DNA of 51,186 nucleotides from Candidatus Omnitrophota bacterium (GCA_030695925.1 JAUYOH010000120.1:1-51186); one strand, 5' to 3'; counted from the first letter of the stretch, positions 11,812 through 21,634 are shown. Notes: a model not told the origin generated them from the sequence alone. Translations and numbers: made by a program.

Positions 11812-12156
11812 ATGAAAACACTTAAATCTCGCAGCAGGGCCAAGAAAGAAACAGTTGATATCCACGAAGAGTTCATTCCATATCAGACTAAGCCGCTTGA
11901 CTCCAAATATAGGATTACTTTAGGCGGCAGGCTTACCAGGTTGCTTGGTAAACGGATGAATGCGGAAGCATACCAGATTTTTGTCGGCAGGAATGGGGAT
12001 ATTTTATTAAGGCCGTCAGTATCTATTCCCAGCAATGAGGCTTGGGTATACCAAAACCCTGATGTCGTTGGAAAACTCCGCAAGGGCCTCCAAGAAGCGC
12101 GGGAAGGTAAAATCGAGCGCGTAGATGATTTGGAGTCTTTCTTGGAGAAATTATGA
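11812..12156 (+). CDS. Probable antitoxin (AbrB-like fold suspected)
   Basis: Small ORF overlapping the downstream toxin-like ORF by ATGA; ATG at 11812 follows AAGGAGG; the 11782 start lies inside the promoter. Confidence 0.6.
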   Translation: MKTLKSRSRAKKETVDIHEEFIPYQTKPLDSKYRITLGGRLTRLLGKRMNAEAYQIFVGRNGDILLRPSVSIPSNEAWVYQNPDVVGKLRKGLQEAREGKIERVDDLESFLEKL

Positions 12157-12449
12157 GGTTTTTCTTAAGCTTTACGCCAACCGCAAAAGCTAACCTTAAA
12201 GAACTAAAGGAGTCAGCTCATCTTGAGAAGCGCTTTAAGGCGGCATCCAAGGCCTTGAAGTTTCTGCAAGAAGACCCGCGCCATCCTAGCCTGCAGACGC
12301 ATGAGTTTTCTTCGTTTAAGGGGCCCCGCGGGGAGAAAGTTTTTGAGGCTTATGCCGAGCAGGATACGCCTGCTGCATATAGAATAGTCTTCTTTTATGG
12401 TCAGCAAAGGGGAGAGATTGTTATTGTGGCAATCACGCCTCATCCATAG
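12153..12449 (+). CDS. RelE/ParE-like toxin
   Basis: FTPTAKANLKELKESAHLEKRFKAASKALKFLQEDPRHPSLQTHEF...AYRIVFFYGQQRGEIVIVAITPHP. Confidence 0.7.
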   Translation: MRFFLSFTPTAKANLKELKESAHLEKRFKAASKALKFLQEDPRHPSLQTHEFSSFKGPRGEKVFEAYAEQDTPAAYRIVFFYGQQRGEIVIVAITPHP

Positions 12450-12522
12450 AAGGATTAAGCATCGAGTTCGAGTCGGCCGGTACAAAAATTATACGCCCGC
12501 AATACTAAACTAACTGGCGAAG

Positions 12523-14355
12523 ATGAAAAATAAAGATATTTCCGGAGAAATGCGCGCTTGTTTAAAACGTTACTGGGGATACGAGCAGTTTCGTCCGTGG
12601 CAGGAAGATACTATACTGGCGATTATGGATGAGCGCGAGACCCTGACTATTCTTCCTACCGGCGGGGGCAAGTCTCTTTGTTTTCAGCTTCCAGCTTTGC
12701 TGAAAGATGGAATGGCGGTGGTGATTTCGCCATTGATCTCCCTGATGAAAGATCAGGTGGACGGATTAAAAGATATGGGGATCTCCGCGGAATATCTTAA
12801 TTCCAGCCAAGATTTTGCCCAGCAGCGTTCGGTGATTGAACGCATCAAAAATGTAGAGGTGAAGCTTTTGTACATTTCTCCTGAGCGCCTGCAAACCGAA
12901 GAAACAATAGAATTGTTAAGATCCGCTGAGTTGTCTTTTTTTGTGATCGATGAGGCGCATTGCATCAGCCATTGGGGCCATGATTTCCGGGATGAATACC
13001 GCCATCTCGGGGCAATCAAGGATAATTTTCCGGGAATAAATATACACGCTTTTACCGCTACCGCCACCAAAGAGGTGCAGGCGGATATTCTCGCCCAACT
13101 AAGGTTTGATAAAGCGCAGCTTAATATCGCTTCGGTTGACCGGCAAAATTTGACATACAGGGTTATGCCGCGGGCGAATGTTATTTCTCAGATCACAGGA
13201 GTTTTAGAGAAACATTCCGGAGACGCCGGGATTATTTATTGCTTGCGCCGCAGCGACGTGGATAATATTTCCGTCAGGTTGAATAAATTGGGATTTAAGA
13301 ATTTGCCTTATCACGCGGGGCTTTCGGATGAAGAGCGTCATTTGAATCAGGACCAGTTTATCCGTGAAGAAGTAAATATTATCGTGGCTACAGTAGCTTT
13401 TGGTATGGGGATAGACCGATCAGATATCCGTTTTGTAATCCACGCGGCAATGCCCAAGAGTATCGAGCATTATCACCAGGAAACCGGCCGCGCCGGCAGA
13501 GATAGCCTGCCGTCGTGCTGCTACATGTTTTATGGCGGAGGGGATTTCGGCGTCTGGAAATTTTTTTCTGAGCAGTCGGCGAATCGGGATGTGATGCTGG
13601 ATAAACTGCGGATTATGTATAATTTCTGCACTCAGCCGCAATGCAGGCATAAGGTTTTTGTTAATTATTTTGGCCAGGAATATGCTCAATCTTCCTGCCG
13701 GGCCTGCGATTATTGCCTGAGTGAAGTAGATATGGTAGATGATCCTATTGGCGTAGGGCAGAAGATTTTGAATTGCATTGATAGCGTTAAATATGGGGAT
13801 GGCCGTGGCTTCGGCGCCGGTTATGTCGCTGATATCTTAAAAGGAAATCCGACAAGTCAGATCGCCAGGTGGGGGCATCAGGGTAACCCAAACTTCGCGG
13901 CAATGCCTTCTGAAACGCTCGCGTCTATCCGCTATCTGATTGAACAGTTGATTGGGCAGGGTTTTCTGGATCGCCAGGGAGAGTATAGTACTCTTTTCTT
14001 GACCGACCTTGGCAGGCGGCTTTTAAACGGCGAAATCACGCCTATCTTAGCCAAGCCGCTGGTGGCAGCTAGAAAAAAAGAGATTAGCGCCCGCCAGAAA
14101 ACGAAGAAAGCTCAGGATTGGGCAGGCGTAGACGAAAAATTGTTTGAACTACTGCGTTCGAAAAGAGCGGAATTAGCCCGAAAACAGGACGTGCCAGCCT
14201 ATATCATCTTTGGCGACAGGTCCTTAAAAGACATGGCTTTCATTAAGCCGACAACCTGCGAAGCTTTTTCCGGAGTCTTTGGCGTAGGCGAGCATAAGCT
14301 AAAAATTTATGCTGAGCCGTTTATTGAAATAATTAAACAGTATTTAAAACAATAA
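12523..14355 (+). CDS. recQ: ATP-dependent DNA helicase RecQ
   Basis: LPTGGGKSLCFQLPALL, VIDEAHCISHWGHDFRDEYR, YHAGLSDEER, GMGIDRSDIRFVIHAAMPKSIEHYHQETGRAGRD, RQC and HRDC-like C-terminus. Confidence 0.95.
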   Translation: MKNKDISGEMRACLKRYWGYEQFRPWQEDTILAIMDERETLTILPTGGGKSLCFQLPALLKDGMAVVISPLISLMKDQVDGLKDMGISAEYLNSSQDFAQQRSVIERIKNVEVKLLYISPERLQTEETIELLRSAELSFFVIDEAHCISHWGHDFRDEYRHLGAIKDNFPGINIHAFTATATKEVQADILAQLRFDKAQLNIASVDRQNLTYRVMPRANVISQITGVLEKHSGDAGIIYCLRRSDVDNISVRLNKLGFKNLPYHAGLSDEERHLNQDQFIREEVNIIVATVAFGMGIDRSDIRFVIHAAMPKSIEHYHQETGRAGRDSLPSCCYMFYGGGDFGVWKFFSEQSANRDVMLDKLRIMYNFCTQPQCRHKVFVNYFGQEYAQSSCRACDYCLSEVDMVDDPIGVGQKILNCIDSVKYGDGRGFGAGYVADILKGNPTSQIARWGHQGNPNFAAMPSETLASIRYLIEQLIGQGFLDRQGEYSTLFLTDLGRRLLNGEITPILAKPLVAARKKEISARQKTKKAQDWAGVDEKLFELLRSKRAELARKQDVPAYIIFGDRSLKDMAFIKPTTCEAFSGVFGVGEHKLKIYAEPFIEIIKQYLKQ

Positions 14356-14365
14356 TATAAAATAT

Positions 14366-14403
14366 AAATAGAGAGTATGCTAAGTTTAGCATACTCTCTA
14401 TTT
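14366..14403. terminator. Perfect 18-bp stem, bidirectional terminator
   Basis: AAATAGAGAGTATGCTAA-gt-TTAGCATACTCTCTATTT. Confidence 0.75.
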
Positions 14404-14455
14404 AAGGCGATTAGGAAGCTTAGAGGCTTATTTTTGCCTTTTTGAAGGGGAAAGA

Positions 14456-14818
14456 ATGAAGATGATCGATTGCTTGAAATGCAAACAGAAAAATTCTTGT
14501 TGTGATTTTGGAGCATGGGTAGATTTAGAAGAAGCTAAAAAAATATTATCTCTTAGGTTAAAAGGGGATTTTTATCATCTTGAGAAGGATAAAGATTTTC
14601 CTTCCGGATATAGAGTTGGAACGAGCTATGAAGATAATCACTGTTCTTTCCTTACCCCGGAAGGGCTATGCTCTATCCACAAAGTTGATTATAATTTGAA
14701 GCCGGCTCATTGCAAAGAATTTCCATATGAAAAAGGAAAATTATCGCCATTTGCAGACGTGTTATGCTCGCGGGTTAAAGCAAAAAGAAAGATAAAGAAA
14801 AGGGTTAGTTCGCCTTAG
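14456..14818 (+). CDS. YkgJ-family Cys-cluster protein
   Basis: CLKCKQKNSCCDFGAWVDL ... DNHCSFLTPEGLCSIHKVDYNLKPAHCKEFPYE. Confidence 0.75.
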   Translation: MKMIDCLKCKQKNSCCDFGAWVDLEEAKKILSLRLKGDFYHLEKDKDFPSGYRVGTSYEDNHCSFLTPEGLCSIHKVDYNLKPAHCKEFPYEKGKLSPFADVLCSRVKAKRKIKKRVSSP

Positions 14819-14847
14819 ATTCGTATATTATATGTTGGCCGACGACG

Positions 14848-15573
14848 ATGAAAAGTGTTACTCATACACCGCATGCGACCACAGGCTTCCTGAAGAATGT
14901 GTTCTCAGAAGTCCCCGCGACGTATGAACGCGTAAACCACGTTCTGACACTGGGACTTGACAGGGTGTGGCGCTGGCGAGCCGCAAGGATTGCCGCATTA
15001 GCTGGTGGTGATCAGTGGGTTGACATGTGCACTGGCACAGGAGAGATGGCTGTTTATCTGGGTCGCCTGGCCCCGGAAGGAACGAGGATTCAGGCAGTAG
15101 ATTTCTCACCGACCATGATGGCCGAAGCACGCAAGAAGCGAGAAGCCGCGCACATAGAGTTTGTGTCTGCAGACATCCATGCATTGCCCTTTTCCAGTGA
15201 AAGCGTTGATCTGATTACCATGTCGTTCGCCGCACGCAATATTAATGTGAACAGGGAATCCCTGGTCCATGGTCTCACCGAACTGCATCGAGTCCTGAAA
15301 CCGGGAGGTCGTTTCGTGAATCTGGAAACCAGTCAGCCCTCTTCCGGCCTCGTGAGAAACTGCTTCCATTTGTACGTGAAGCTATTTGTGAAGCAGGTTG
15401 GCAGTCGACTATCCGGGTCAAAGACCGGTTATTCCTATCTGTCTAAGACAATCCCTCGATTCTATCCCGCTGAAGTGCTGGTCGACATCCTGCGTCAAGT
15501 AGGTTTCGGGGAGGTCACTTTCCAGCGATTGATGCTCGGAGTGGCGGCAATTCATCAGGCACGAAAGGTGTAG
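14848..15573 (+). CDS. UbiE/MenG-like SAM-dependent methyltransferase
   Basis: FSEVPATYERVNHVLTLGLDRVWRWRAAR, WVDMCTGTGEMAVYL, FVNLETSQPSS, RFYPAEVLVDILRQVGF. Confidence 0.9.
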   Translation: MKSVTHTPHATTGFLKNVFSEVPATYERVNHVLTLGLDRVWRWRAARIAALAGGDQWVDMCTGTGEMAVYLGRLAPEGTRIQAVDFSPTMMAEARKKREAAHIEFVSADIHALPFSSESVDLITMSFAARNINVNRESLVHGLTELHRVLKPGGRFVNLETSQPSSGLVRNCFHLYVKLFVKQVGSRLSGSKTGYSYLSKTIPRFYPAEVLVDILRQVGFGEVTFQRLMLGVAAIHQARKV

Positions 15574-15587
15574 AAGGCAGAGGAGCC

Positions 15588-15614
15588 CCCAAGATATAAT
15601 ATTTGCACCGTGCG
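15588..15614 (+). repeat. 27-bp repeat, copy B
   Basis: CCCAAGATATAATATTTGCACCGTGCG identical to 9772-9798, same orientation. Confidence 0.75.
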
Positions 15615-15618
15615 GTCC

Positions 15619-16929
15619 CTATTGTTTGTAGCGGCCTTTATAGAACTCGAGGTTCTTTTTGATATCTTCCTTGCTTAAACCTTTTATCCAACGGTGCTCA
15701 TCTTTATTCAAGACCTCGTCGACTAATTTGGGGTCTCTCTCCTTTACTTCCGGTAGGAATTCGAAATAGAAGTGCTTGGCGACTTCATAGAAACCATGCC
15801 ATTGGACAAAGTCCGGCCCCTGCATAGATGCGCCCATTCGAGCGCGCCTGCCTTCGTGGTGCCACAATTCATAATAAATCCACTCCAGCTTCTCATCGAA
15901 TGGCGTCTTGGTAAGTTTTCCGGCCTCGTATAATTTATCCATTATTGCCTTCGCCGGCTTTGCAAATTTCTCGTTATACAATGTCACCGCCTCGTCATAT
16001 TGTTGGTAGAAATTCTCAACCTGAGCCGGGCCGTGGCATTGACGGCAGACGTCTTTCATGGAATCTCGCCGCTTCTGCCAATTTTCCAACTTGGTAGAAA
16101 TTACGGGCCGAAGCGTCCACGAAATCCTATCGCCCACATCGTGAGTAACCGACTGAGTCGGCGTTGCGCTCATATGACAGGATGCGCAGGTCGGAGATGG
16201 ATAATCTTTGCCGGCAATCCATTTATCCGCATCGTTTTCTAAATTCATGTCTTTTATAAAAGCCCGGAATAGCACGCCGTGCTTCGATTCATTATAAATC
16301 TCCGCTTGCGGATGGTCGGGACCCATATGACATTTTCCGCAGTTTTCCGGCTGTCGTGCTTGTGCAACTGAAAATGTATGGCGATAATGACAAGCGGAAC
16401 ATGAGCCCTTGCTCCCGTCGGGATTTATCCTGCCTATCCCGGTATTAGGCCAAGTCGCATGGTCTAATTTTCCGTCCTTCAACACCTTGACTTCGCTACC
16501 GTGGCATTGGCGGCACCCTAGATTGGCGGCTGGCCCGCCTTCTACAACCTCTCCCAATAGATTATCCAATGAACCGATAAACTGCGCTGCTTTGGCGTGA
16601 TGGCTCTTTGAAAATTCCTTTGTCTCTTTCTCGTGGCAAACGGCGCAATCGTTTGGAGTGGGAATCGTTGATATCAGTTCGTCATAGTGTTTAAACGCGT
16701 CGACTTCGCCTTCATTCGCAGAATGGCAAACAGTGCAGTTCAAATCCATTTTTCCGTGTTTACTCTCTTGCCATTGTTTTACGATACCGGGCGAGACTTT
16801 GCTATGGCAGGAAACGCAGGACTCTTTTTTAGGTTGTTCCTGTTTTGGCTGCTCTTTCTCGGCAAAAATCGGTGGCGTCAAAAATATGAATGATATTAAT
16901 AAGGGAAGGAGAAACGTTTTTCTCATCAT
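15619..16929 (-). CDS. Octaheme c-type cytochrome, hydroxylamine oxidoreductase-like
   Basis: Signal peptide plus eight CXXCH motifs (CVSCH, CTVCH, CAVCH, CRQCH, CSACH, CGKCH, CASCH, CRQCH); HAO-like spacing and C-terminal PDFVQWHGFYEVAKHFY. Confidence 0.85.
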   Translation of the reverse strand: MMRKTFLLPLLISFIFLTPPIFAEKEQPKQEQPKKESCVSCHSKVSPGIVKQWQESKHGKMDLNCTVCHSANEGEVDAFKHYDELISTIPTPNDCAVCHEKETKEFSKSHHAKAAQFIGSLDNLLGEVVEGGPAANLGCRQCHGSEVKVLKDGKLDHATWPNTGIGRINPDGSKGSCSACHYRHTFSVAQARQPENCGKCHMGPDHPQAEIYNESKHGVLFRAFIKDMNLENDADKWIAGKDYPSPTCASCHMSATPTQSVTHDVGDRISWTLRPVISTKLENWQKRRDSMKDVCRQCHGPAQVENFYQQYDEAVTLYNEKFAKPAKAIMDKLYEAGKLTKTPFDEKLEWIYYELWHHEGRRARMGASMQGPDFVQWHGFYEVAKHFYFEFLPEVKERDPKLVDEVLNKDEHRWIKGLSKEDIKKNLEFYKGRYKQ

Positions 16930-17072
16930 AGCGCGATTATAAAGAAAAGAAACTTTGGTGTCAATAAAAATAGAACATTTCCGGACTCCTTTAAAGACTT
17001 GTAATTATGGGGTATAATGTTATATTATAATAACATGGGTTGGCGCCGGAACCTTAGCTAATATAAAAAGAC

Positions 17073-18029
17073 ATGAATGAACTTTTTTGCAAGAACTTAC
17101 CTACCAAGCCGATCCCGAGCATGGGAAAAATATTAGTGACCGGAGTTTCCGGATATGTCGGCGGTCACTTGGTTGTTGAGCTTTTGGCGCGCGGCTACCA
17201 GCTGCGATTAATGGTTAGGGGAGACGCCGAGGCATATAAAAGGCGTTGGCCCAATGCGGAAATCGTAGTTGCCAACGCGCTTGATCCCGAGCAGGTTAAA
17301 ACAGCTTTACGCGACATCGAGGTTGCCTACTACCTGATCCATTCACTAAATATGGGCCCCAAACGTTTCGAATCAGCCGATCATCAGGCAGCGTTAAATT
17401 TTAAGGACGCGGCCGAAGAAAATCAAGTCAAGCGCATAATCTACTTAGGCGGCCTCGGGGATGTCAGCTCCCATCTCTCACACCACTTAGGAAGCCGGAT
17501 CGATACGGCGATCAACCTCATTATGGGAAAAGTCCCGGTGACGACCTTGAGGGCAGCTGTTATTTTTGGTTCGGGAGGTTCTTCATATGAGATCATCCAT
17601 CATCTCGTGAAGAAGCTTCCCATCTTGCTGCCGCCGCCCTGGGCGAAGAATAAATGTCAGCCCATAGCCTTGAGGGATCTTATTAAGTATCTTGTCGGTG
17701 TCTTAGAAGTACCGGAAACGGCCGGGGGTTATTATGACGTAGGCGGTAGAGATATTTTGACATATGACGAAATGCTGAAAGATTTCGCTAAAATAATGAA
17801 TAAAAAAATGCTTTTTATAAGCTCACCGTTTAACGCAGTTTCGCTATATTCCTATATATCCAGTTTAATCACCCCGCTTCCCTATACATTGATCAGGTGT
17901 CTTTTTGAAAGCTTGCAAAATGAAACGGTTTGTCTGGAAAATTCTATCAGGGATATCATTCCTTTCCAGCCGCTCTCTTATAAAGAAATGATTTTGGAAG
18001 CAATAACCGAGAAAAAGCTAAGCAAATAA
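17073..18029 (+). CDS. NAD(P)-binding SDR/epimerase-like protein
   Basis: GKILVTGVSGYVGGHLVVELLARGYQLRLMVR Rossmann motif; start may be 17121. Confidence 0.85.
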   Translation: MNELFCKNLPTKPIPSMGKILVTGVSGYVGGHLVVELLARGYQLRLMVRGDAEAYKRRWPNAEIVVANALDPEQVKTALRDIEVAYYLIHSLNMGPKRFESADHQAALNFKDAAEENQVKRIIYLGGLGDVSSHLSHHLGSRIDTAINLIMGKVPVTTLRAAVIFGSGGSSYEIIHHLVKKLPILLPPPWAKNKCQPIALRDLIKYLVGVLEVPETAGGYYDVGGRDILTYDEMLKDFAKIMNKKMLFISSPFNAVSLYSYISSLITPLPYTLIRCLFESLQNETVCLENSIRDIIPFQPLSYKEMILEAITEKKLSK

Positions 18030-18084
18030 TATTTGCAATATATGGATTGTTAAATGATATACGCATAACGTAAGGAGGTTAAAA

Positions 18085-18465
18085 ATGGCTCTGGAGATAA
18101 AAATTAACAAGAAAAAGAACTATGTTTATTTCGTAGAATTAAAGGGCTCGGTAGATAGTGATACATACTGTAAACTACAGGAAAAATTAAGTGAAGTCAT
18201 CGATGATAATACAAAAGCGGTAATTCTGGATATGGGCGGAGTCGATTATATAAGCAGTGCCGGCATAGGCGTTGTTATGAGTACAAAAAAGTCCTTACAA
18301 CAGAAGAACGCAAATTTTGCGATGGTAAATCTTCAACCGCAAATCAAAAAAGTTTTCGATGTCATGAAAATTCTACCGATGATAGATATATTGGACGATA
18401 TGCCCGGGGCAGATAAATACATAGATCAAATCATAAAAGAAGAAATCGGAAAACAAGCGAAATGA
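18085..18465 (+). CDS. STAS-domain anti-sigma factor antagonist
   Basis: AVILDMGGVDYISSAGIGVVMSTKKSLQQKNANFAMVNLQPQIKKVFDVM. Confidence 0.9.
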   Translation: MALEIKINKKKNYVYFVELKGSVDSDTYCKLQEKLSEVIDDNTKAVILDMGGVDYISSAGIGVVMSTKKSLQQKNANFAMVNLQPQIKKVFDVMKILPMIDILDDMPGADKYIDQIIKEEIGKQAK

Positions 18466-19481
18466 AACATGTAGTATCTTTTGTGGATATTCAGGAACCA
18501 TGGGAAGCCGAACATTTGCGAAACGCGTTAAGCAAAATCGCTTCAGTGAAGAGTTTTACAGAAACCGCAGATTTGGTTGCCGAAGATATCAAAGATACTA
18601 CGATAATCTCGCCGTTTATTAATTCGAAAATAAATAAATCTGTGATAGATTCTCTGCCGGATCTCAAATATATAACTACGCGTTCCACAGGATTTGATCA
18701 CATAGATATAGAATATGCCAAATCGAAAGGCATTTCGACCTCAAATGTCCCGACCTATGGAGAGAATACGGTAGCAGAACACACGTTTGCCCTCATCCTG
18801 TCGATTGCGAGAAATTTGAAAAAAGCGCATTTTAAAGTCAGCGAAGGCGATTTCCTTATCAAGGGTCTTATGGGATTTGACCTGAGGGGGAAAACTATAG
18901 GCGTGGTAGGAACAGGGCACATTGGTTTAAGGGTAATAAAAATGGCCGTTGGTTTCAGCATGAATGTACTTGCTTTCGACCCCATGCACAATACTTTTTT
19001 ATCAGAAGTTTTAGGTTTTAAATATGTAGATTTTGAAACGCTTCTCAAGGAATCCGACATAATAACATTGCATGCGCCTTATAATAAGAAAACCCATCAT
19101 TTAATAAATGAGAATAATATAAGTTTGATCAAAAAAGGCGCGGTTCTAATTAATACTGCCAGGGGAGGCCTGGTTGATACCATTGCCCTTACAAAGGCAC
19201 TTGACGATGGAATATTATCCGGAGCCGGGTTGGATGTTTTGGAAGGCGAGGACATAATCTTGGAGGAAAAACAGCTTTTACTAAGGAAGAAGAAAGAATT
19301 GTACGATCCGCAAAAGTTACAGTTAGTCTTAAGAAGTTGTTTTTTGCTGCAGAGAGAAAACGTTGTTTTTACTCCACATATAGGTTTTTATTCAGAAGAA
19401 GCATTAAAAAGAATATTAGATACGACTATCTATAATGTGACGAGCTTTATTAACGCGACTTATGTTAATGTAGTAGGCTGA
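18462..19481 (+). CDS. D-isomer-specific 2-hydroxyacid dehydrogenase
   Basis: TTRSTGFDHIDIEYA, GKTIGVVGTGHIGLRVIKMA, KKGAVLINTARGGLVDTIAL. Confidence 0.9.
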   Translation: MKHVVSFVDIQEPWEAEHLRNALSKIASVKSFTETADLVAEDIKDTTIISPFINSKINKSVIDSLPDLKYITTRSTGFDHIDIEYAKSKGISTSNVPTYGENTVAEHTFALILSIARNLKKAHFKVSEGDFLIKGLMGFDLRGKTIGVVGTGHIGLRVIKMAVGFSMNVLAFDPMHNTFLSEVLGFKYVDFETLLKESDIITLHAPYNKKTHHLINENNISLIKKGAVLINTARGGLVDTIALTKALDDGILSGAGLDVLEGEDIILEEKQLLLRKKKELYDPQKLQLVLRSCFLLQRENVVFTPHIGFYSEEALKRILDTTIYNVTSFINATYVNVVG

Positions 19482-19507
19482 GATGTTGGAAGTCGGAGGT
19501 TTCCCCT

Positions 19508-20194
19508 ATGAAAGAGACCATCCTTATAGTCGAAGACGAAAGAGATATCGTCAAGATGCTCGAGTATAATCTCGGCAAGGAAGGGTTTAAAACCCTATCC
19601 GCCCGGGACGGGGAAGCTGCGTTGTCATTGGCGGGCAAGGAACATCCGGACCTCATACTTTTGGATTTGATGCTTCCCGGTATGGACGGTCTCGAGGTCT
19701 GCAAGGCGCTTAAAAACGAAAGCAGGACCACCGCTATCCCGATAATCATACTTACGGCAAAAAGCCAGGAATCGGATAAGATAGTCGGCTTGGAGCTCGG
19801 CGCCGATGATTATATAACTAAGCCCTTTAGCCCAAGAGAATTAGTCGCGCGGATAAAGGCGGTATTGCGCCGGATGAAAGAGAAGTCGGCCGAGGTCTTC
19901 AGAATAGGCGATTTTATCGTCGATTTTTCCAAGATTAAAGTGATGGTCAAGAGCAAGCCCGTAGAACTGACGGCGAAGGAATTCGAGCTTTTGAAGAAGT
20001 TAATATCGGCTAACGGCAGGGTTCTCTCGCGCGAACACCTTCTGAATACCATCTGGGGGCTTGACCGCGCCGTTGAGATAGAGACCCGCACGGTCGATGT
20101 GCATATCGGTTCGCTCCGTAAAAAATTAAAAGGCGAAGGTAAGCGTATAGTCACCGTAAAAAATTACGGCTATAGTTTCGAACGGGAAGAATAG
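19508..20194 (+). CDS. phoB: Phosphate regulon response regulator PhoB
   Basis: Receiver plus OmpR/PhoB winged helix; ILIVEDERDIVKMLEYNL, LILLDLMLPGMDGLEVC; upstream of PhoR and Pst. Confidence 0.92.
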   Translation: MKETILIVEDERDIVKMLEYNLGKEGFKTLSARDGEAALSLAGKEHPDLILLDLMLPGMDGLEVCKALKNESRTTAIPIIILTAKSQESDKIVGLELGADDYITKPFSPRELVARIKAVLRRMKEKSAEVFRIGDFIVDFSKIKVMVKSKPVELTAKEFELLKKLISANGRVLSREHLLNTIWGLDRAVEIETRTVDVHIGSLRKKLKGEGKRIVTVKNYGYSFEREE

Positions 20195-20205
20195 ATTTTT
20201 CAAGA

Positions 20206-21576
20206 ATGACACCCAAGAGAAGTTTTAAGCTGAAATTAATACTCTCCTATTTTTTCGTAGTTCTCGTCTGCTTCGGTTTTGCGGCCTTTTTTTTAAAGAG
20301 GGCATCATTTGAGACCACAGAGCCGGTCTTTATCGGGTTAATCCTCGCTTTATTTTTTGCCTTTATCGTGGGTTCAATGGCGGCATCAATGATGATAAAT
20401 CCGATTAACAGGATGATCGACGTATCGCGTAAATACTCGGAGGGCGATTTCAGTCGAAGAATAATCCATAGTTCAAAGGACGAGATCGGGGAACTCGCCG
20501 GTACCTTAAATAAGATGGCTCAGGATATAGAGGATAAGATCAAGGGGGTCAGGACACAGAACCAACAATTGGCCGCGATCTTTAACAGCATGATAGAAGG
20601 CGTCATCGTCGTGGACAAAGCCGGCCGTATAGTCTCGATAAATCCCACCATCGAGAAGATATTCGGCGTCTCAAAGAAGGATACCGAGGGCAGGCTTTTT
20701 CTTGAGGCGATCCGTAACAATGATATGGCGGAACTTATAAACGATATCCTGAAAAAAGGGGAACCGTCCTCCAAAGAGATAAGCCTTGTCTTGCCGGTGC
20801 GCAGGATCTTCCAACTCAATGCGACACCATTCTTCGATAATCAGATAGTAAACGGCTGTTTGGCGGTTATACACGATATAACCGAGATAAGAAGGCTGGA
20901 GACGATGCGCAGTGATTTTGTGGCCAACGTCTCTCACGAACTGAAAACACCTCTTACCTCGATAAAAGGTTTTGTCGAGACGCTCCTAGAAAGCGCTCTG
21001 GACGATAAGGAGAACAATCGCAATTTCTTAAAGATAATACAGGACCATACGGAACGGCTTAATGTTCTCGTAACCGACCTTCTTATCCTGTCCCATCTCG
21101 AATCAAAAGAGATAACGCTCGAGAGACGGGATTTCAATCTCCGTCAGTTGGCGGATGAGGTTATGATGGGGTTTGACTCTCAACTGAAAAAGAAGGGCAT
21201 AGAGGCCAAAAACGAATTGGCTGCGGATCTTTCGGTGAAAGCTGATAGAGAAAGGATAGGGCAGGTATTTACGAACTTTCTTGATAACGCGATCAAATTC
21301 AATAGAGAAGGAGGTTCTATCGGGATCTATAATCAGGAGTCAGGCGGTAAAGTGAAAATTACGGTCGAGGATTCCGGAATCGGAATACCCGAGAAGGACG
21401 TCCCCCGTATATTCGAGCGATTCTACCGGGTAGACAAGGCGCATTCGCGCGAGCTCGGCGGAACAGGCTTGGGGCTTTCTATCGTCAAACACATAATTGA
21501 GTTGCATAACGGAAACATCGGCGTCGAGAGTACCGAAGGTCTCGGATCCAAGTTCTGGTTTACCCTCCCCGTATAG
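20206..21576 (+). CDS. phoR: Sensor histidine kinase PhoR (HAMP-PAS-HisKA-HATPase)
   Basis: DFVANVSHELKTPLTSIKGFVETL; DNAIKFNREGGSIGI; GGTGLGLSIVKHIIELHNG. Confidence 0.92.
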   Translation: MTPKRSFKLKLILSYFFVVLVCFGFAAFFLKRASFETTEPVFIGLILALFFAFIVGSMAASMMINPINRMIDVSRKYSEGDFSRRIIHSSKDEIGELAGTLNKMAQDIEDKIKGVRTQNQQLAAIFNSMIEGVIVVDKAGRIVSINPTIEKIFGVSKKDTEGRLFLEAIRNNDMAELINDILKKGEPSSKEISLVLPVRRIFQLNATPFFDNQIVNGCLAVIHDITEIRRLETMRSDFVANVSHELKTPLTSIKGFVETLLESALDDKENNRNFLKIIQDHTERLNVLVTDLLILSHLESKEITLERRDFNLRQLADEVMMGFDSQLKKKGIEAKNELAADLSVKADRERIGQVFTNFLDNAIKFNREGGSIGIYNQESGGKVKITVEDSGIGIPEKDVPRIFERFYRVDKAHSRELGGTGLGLSIVKHIIELHNGNIGVESTEGLGSKFWFTLPV

Positions 21577-21595
21577 ATTTTCCAGTTCCATCAGA

Positions 21596-21634
21596 TTTTA
21601 CCTCAAATTTACTTCCTCTTGAAGCGGATTTAAC
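21596..21634 (+). promoter_or_regulatory. Pho box-like 11-bp direct repeats
   Basis: TTTTAC-N5-ATTTAC-N5-CTTGAA-N5-TTTAAC upstream of the porin-like gene. Confidence 0.65.

Noticed and set aside
14366-14403. Perfect 18-bp inverted repeat considered as an unusual element
   Set aside because: Position between recQ and the next gene with A/T flanks fits an ordinary bidirectional terminator.
17017-17036. ATGTTAT-N6-ATAACAT inverted repeat upstream of 17073
   Set aside because: Very AT-rich and overlaps a likely -10 TATAAT; too weak to call an operator.
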